Origin: Streptomyces sp. P3
Lineage (GTDB): Bacteria; Actinomycetota; Actinomycetes; Streptomycetales; Streptomycetaceae
Assembly (NCBI GenBank): GCA_016893485.2
Contig: JAFEKX020000001.1
Location: 2,604,001-2,668,000, forward strand
DNA: 64,000 nt
Reading direction: 5' to 3'
The notes under the pieces were generated by a model. The model saw only the letters and a program-made list of their open reading frames with translations, had not been told where the DNA came from and made no database searches. The stretch's first letter is position 1. Each line of letters starts with the position of its first letter. This document shows, piece by piece, positions 60,490 to 64,000 of this stretch. The position numbers were made by a program, and so were the translations under genes.

Positions 60490-63442
60490 TCAGCTCCGAA
60501 GGGCCGCCAGAGCCTTCTTGAGCAGGGCCGCGCGGTCGGCGGCCGCGGTGACCTGTTCCAGGCCGAAGCCGAGCAGCACGGTGCGGTCGGTGGTGACGGC
60601 GCCGTACGTCCGGAACAGGGCTCCGGTGCGCGTCCAGTCCTTGAGGACGGCCGGGCTGCCCGGAGGCGGTCCTGTGACGCTCCAGGCGCCGAGGGAGGTC
60701 TCGAAGCCCTCGGTCTGGGTCGCCGTGCCGGCCAGGACGAGCGAGGTGTCGTCGGCGAGGACGCCGTGACCGCCGGAGCCCGGGTCGGTGATGTAACTCA
60801 GCGACACCTCGACCGACTTGCCGGCGTAGGCGCTCAGGTCGAAGCCGACCTGCTGCCAGCCGTCGGAGGCCCCGGTGAAGCTGTTCCACGTGCCGGTGGT
60901 GCCGGTCGCGGTGCAGCCGGAGGTGGAGAAGGTCAGGTAGTGCTTGAGCCAGGGGTGCTCGGCGACCAGGAAGCCGGCCTCGCACTCGGACGGCAGGGCG
61001 GTGCTGGTGGCGCCGCCGACCTCCGGGAGCGTGGTCCAGTCGTCGGCCCCGGTGGTGTGGATCTCGACCACGGCGTGGTCGTAGCCGGGCTCGGTGTCCC
61101 ACAGCAGTTCGCTGCGCAGCGTGGGCTTGTCGGCCGCGCTGACCCCGGTGAGGTCGATGGTGCGGGTAAGGCGCTTGTAGGCGTCGTCGGTGTGGACGGC
61201 GGCGGCCATGTAGGAGCCCGCGTAGGGCCCGTACGGGTTGACGGTCCCGGCGAACTGTCCGGCCCCCGCGCTCGCGAACTGCGGGTAGGTGGCGGGCGCC
61301 AGCGAGTCGGAGGTGACGCTGTACGTACCGGCCCGGTCCAGCGGGTTGCCGGGCGCGCCGCTCAGCGGTCCGGTGAAGCCGGCGAGCTTGCCGGAGCCGT
61401 TGAAGCCGGTGGCCCCGGGGTGGACGTACGCGAATAGGCGCCCAGGTAGTACTGGCTGAAGTCGTTCGAGGGGGTGCCGTCGGCGAGGGCGACGGAGCCG
61501 CCCGCCTGTTCGCCGGCCTCGATCAGCTTGCCGCCCTCGTTGAGGAAGGCGCGCAGCTGGAGCTGGGTGTCGTTACCCGGTCCCGCCGTGCCCGAGTAGT
61601 GCACGACGGTCTTGAAGTGGTCGAGCACGCCGAGCGCGTCGGGCGCGCCCTGGGTGGCGACGTCCCAGACGACCGCCTTGCGGCCGTTCGCCTTCAGCGC
61701 GTCGACGTAGGTCTGCGCCTGGGTGGCGGCGGCGCCTTCCTCGGCGACCACGAGGGTGTCGGCCGCGGGCCGCCTGGCGACCGTGTACGTGAAGTGCGTG
61801 CTGGAGGTGGGCTTTCCGGCCTTCGTCTCACCGGTGAACCACACCTCGACCTTGTCGCCCGGGTCGCCGTCCTTGACCTTGGCGCGGTACTCGTCGAAGT
61901 ACAGGTTGTCGTCCCCGCCGTAGGTCCGGCCGCCCTTCCAGGGCTTGAGCGCCCTGTCCTCCGTACGGCCGCCGTTGACGCGGTACTTGAGTTCCTTGTC
62001 GCGCACGGACTTCCGTACGACGACGGAGACCTCCTGGTCGGCGCCGCGTGAGTACGACGTGGTGAAGGCGGCCGGGGTGAAGTCGGCGGCGCTGAGGCCG
62101 ACCGACGAGGTGGGCCGGTCGGGGTGGCCGGCGGTCTCGGCGACGGAGAGCGCGAAGGGGATGTTCTTCCGGAACTCGTCCTGGATCAGCTTCTCGTCGT
62201 CGGGGAAGTTGAAGACGGACTGGCAGTCGGCCGCGTTCCAGGCGTCGTTCGGGTCGATGTTCGACGCGGTCTGACAGGTCGACATCTCGGGGTGAACATC
62301 GACATGCTGTTGACGTTCGACGCGTGGCCGTCCGCCTCGCCGTTGGTCGTGTACAGCTCCGAGGAGACCTGTGAGTGGTAGCCGGGGATCGCCGGGTTGT
62401 CGGGGTGCCGGCGAGCGCCTTGTAGAGGACGTCGTCCGGGGTGGGGTCGCGACCTGCCAGCCGACCCCGTAGAGGAGGAGTTCGGCGGCGGAGTGGTAAT
62501 TGATGCCGTAGGTGAAGCCGATCCGCTTCTCGAAGGCGTCGAGCGCGGCGGTCTCCGGCTCCGAGTTGGGGCTCGCGCCCCGGTAGGTCTCACTGGTGGG
62601 GTTCGGGACGAACCCTCGTCGTCGTAGCCCCACTTGTAGGCGAAGTTGCGGTTGAGGTCGACGCCGTCGCCGGTGGAGATGGTGCCGTCGCCGTTGACGT
62701 CCCGCAGGTTCTTGCGCCACAGGCGCGTGTCGCTGTTCTGGAACGTGTAGTCGTAGCCGTCGGGGTTGGCGGACAGCACGAACCACAGTTCGGTGGAGTC
62801 GACGAGCTTCTTGATGCGCTTGTCGGTCTTGTAGTTGTCCAGGTAGTAGTGCATCAGCCGGCGGGTCATCTCCGGCGTGATCCACTCGCGCGCGTGCTGG
62901 TTGGACACGTACAGCACGGAGGGCTTGGAGCCGTCCTTGGTCGTCTTCGCGCCCTTGGTCAGTTTGAGCGCGAGGATGTCCTGGCCGTCGACCGTCTTGC
63001 CGATGGACTCGACCTTGGTGAGACCGGGGTTCGCCTGCCCCGTCTTGACGATCTCCTCTTTCAGCCCGCCGCTTCCGCTGTACGGGCGGAACACGCCCTG
63101 CGCCGCGTCCTCGACGCGTGTCTCGGCCTTGGCCGTCAGGGTGTGCTCGGTGAGGCCGACGCCCTGCTTCTCCAGCTTCTGGGCCTGCCGGTCGGTGAGG
63201 TAGACCTCCACGGAGGTCCTGCCGGAGGCCGAGAACTGGTTGTCGCCGAGTTCGTGGGCGTCCTGTCCGGCCTTCAGGAGCAGGGGTATCTGCTGCTGGG
63301 TGACGTCGGCGTGGAAGACCTTGACCTCGTCCGGGTCGGACTTCGTGGAACTCCCGCCCTGCGCCTGGGCGATGGGTGCGATGCTCGCGCCTGCGATCAG
63401 GAGCGCGCCGACAGCGAGGATCGATCTCGCTCTGTGTCTCAT
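60490..63442 (-). CDS. Secreted M14-family zinc carboxypeptidase
   Basis: A large exported metallopeptidase, restored to about 985 residues. A Sec signal peptide (RSILAVGALLIAGASIAPIAQA) is followed by a propeptide-like region. The M14 catalytic domain (~130-440) has the zinc motif NQHAREWITPEM, the substrate Arg/Asn region DGVDLNRNFAYKWGY and the third ligand in INYHSAAELL. The C-terminal half holds beta-rich extension domains, including a discoidin/MAM-like jelly roll near the end (WQQVGFDLSAYAGKSVEVSLSY). Five bases are missing (near 62612, 62449, 62406, 62292, 61412). The start is the ATG at 63442. Confidence 0.9.
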
Positions 63443-63450
63443 GAAACCCC

Positions 63451-63487
63451 CTGGCAACTGTTCGCCACAGCGGCGAACAGTTGCCAG
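63451..63487. promoter_or_regulatory. Perfect 16-bp inverted repeat just upstream of the peptidase start
   Basis: CTGGCAACTGTTCGCC (63451-63466) and its exact complement (63472-63487) have a 5-base spacer. The repeat ends 8 bases before the ATG. In mRNA it would form a strong hairpin next to the ribosome site; as DNA it is a long palindromic operator. Confidence 0.75.
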
Positions 63488-63659
63488 GCTCATGACACTT
63501 CATGATCGAGTCAAGGGCGCCTCAAGGGGAGATCAATGGGGCTCGTCTGTGTACGACCCTTGGCCGTCGTCGACTTGATCGACCGTCAGGGCCGAACGGG
63601 CGTCGGTGTCGGCATGGTGACGGATCGTCAGTGGTCGCCGAAGAGCCGAGGCCGACGAA

Positions 63660-63701
63660 ACGCCGGTGCGGACGCCCTGAATCGGACATCCGCACCGGCG
63701 T
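63660..63701 (-). terminator. Terminator after whiA
   Basis: A 13-bp perfect stem (63660-63672 with 63689-63701, arm ACGCCGGTGCGGA) and a 16-base loop lie 28 bases past the whiA stop. The rest of the 286-base gap 63443-63728 shows no gene. Confidence 0.75.
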
Positions 63702-63728
63702 GTTGAGGGTCCGTCAGCACCCGGAGGG

Positions 63729-64000
63729 TCAGCCGACCATGTTGTCGGCCATCTCCTCGGTGATGCTCGACTCCGTGCCCGGGATGCCGAGGTCCTGGGC
63801 GCGCTTGTCGGCCATCGCCAGCAGTCGGCGGATACGGCCGGCCACCGCGTCCTTGGTGAGCGGCGGGTCGGCGAGGGCGCCCAGCTCCTCCAGGGAGGCC
63901 TGCTTGTGGTCCATGCGGAGCCGTCCGGCCGCCGCGAGGTGCTCGGGGACCTCGTCGGCGAGGATCTCCAGCGCGCGCTGGACACGGGCGCCCGCCGCGA
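63729..64000 (-). CDS. whiA: Sporulation regulator WhiA, C-terminal part
   Basis: The last ~90 residues of WhiA, cut by the window edge. The sequence [32 protein letters not shown] is the conserved C-terminal helix-turn-helix that binds DNA, and the tail ends EEMADNMVG. WhiA works with WhiB to switch aerial hyphae to sporulation septation in Streptomyces. The frame is intact here. It supports the Streptomyces assignment, and its place beyond gap fits the known order. Confidence 0.93.
   Translation of the reverse strand, partial: AAGARVQRALEILADEVPEHLAAAGRLRMDHKQASLEELGALADPPLTKDAVAGRIRRLLAMADKRAQDLGIPGTESSITEEMADNMVG

Overview
The window is chromosomal DNA of a high-GC actinomycete, almost certainly a Streptomyces. 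Third codon positions are nearly all G or C. Overlapping start and stop codons (ATGA or GTGA) are common. The right half carries a gene order that I recall from Streptomyces chromosomes: suf operon, ABC exporter, ctaA, ctaB, tkt-tal-zwf-opcA-pgl, pgi, rbpA-like, secG-tpiA-pgk-gap, whiA. I saw no tRNA, rRNA, insertion sequence, prophage or CRISPR array.

Quality warning. About 35 genes are broken by one or more frame changes, roughly 65-70 in total. Nearly all are the loss of one base from a G or C run. A few are gains of one base. Essential genes (pgk, pgi, sufD, sufS, tal) are hit while their residues stay perfectly conserved, so these look like sequencing or assembly errors, not pseudogenes. 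I give each such gene as one feature and state where the frame changes. Lengths quoted as 'restored' assume the lost base is put back.

Layout. 0-2.6 kb: an MBL hydrolase (cut by the window edge), a TIGR03086 protein and an MFS transporter. 2.5-11 kb: a carbohydrate-acid region with kdgD and a coupled unknown protein on one strand, uronate dehydrogenase divergent from them, then a DeoR regulator, a sugar-type ABC importer and a zinc alcohol dehydrogenase. 11-16.7 kb: a TerD protein, a TetR/DHA2 efflux pair with a strong operator, GntR-acdS, and a TROVE fragment. 16.8-22 kb: a Tat-exported PhoX-type phosphatase with a PHO box, an unknown protein and a secreted exonuclease. 22-32 kb: small regulatory pairs (ArsR/SRPBCC, ECF sigma/membrane partner, TetR/SMR), a coupled small-protein/Cys-rich pair, a DapA-like enzyme, dapD and a CBM42 membrane protein.

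32.2-38.7 kb: one complete Fe-S assembly operon, sufR-sufB-sufD-Rieske-sufC-sufS-sufU-sufT. 38.9-45 kb: an AAC(3)-like acetyltransferase, an ABC-2 exporter, heme A synthase, a nucleotidyltransferase and an amidohydrolase. 45-60.3 kb: heme O synthase divergent from the pentose-phosphate operon, then pgi, an MFS gene, an RbpA-family gene and the glycolytic genes. 60.5-64 kb: a large secreted M14 carboxypeptidase and the 3' end of whiA. Hairpin terminators separate most convergent units.
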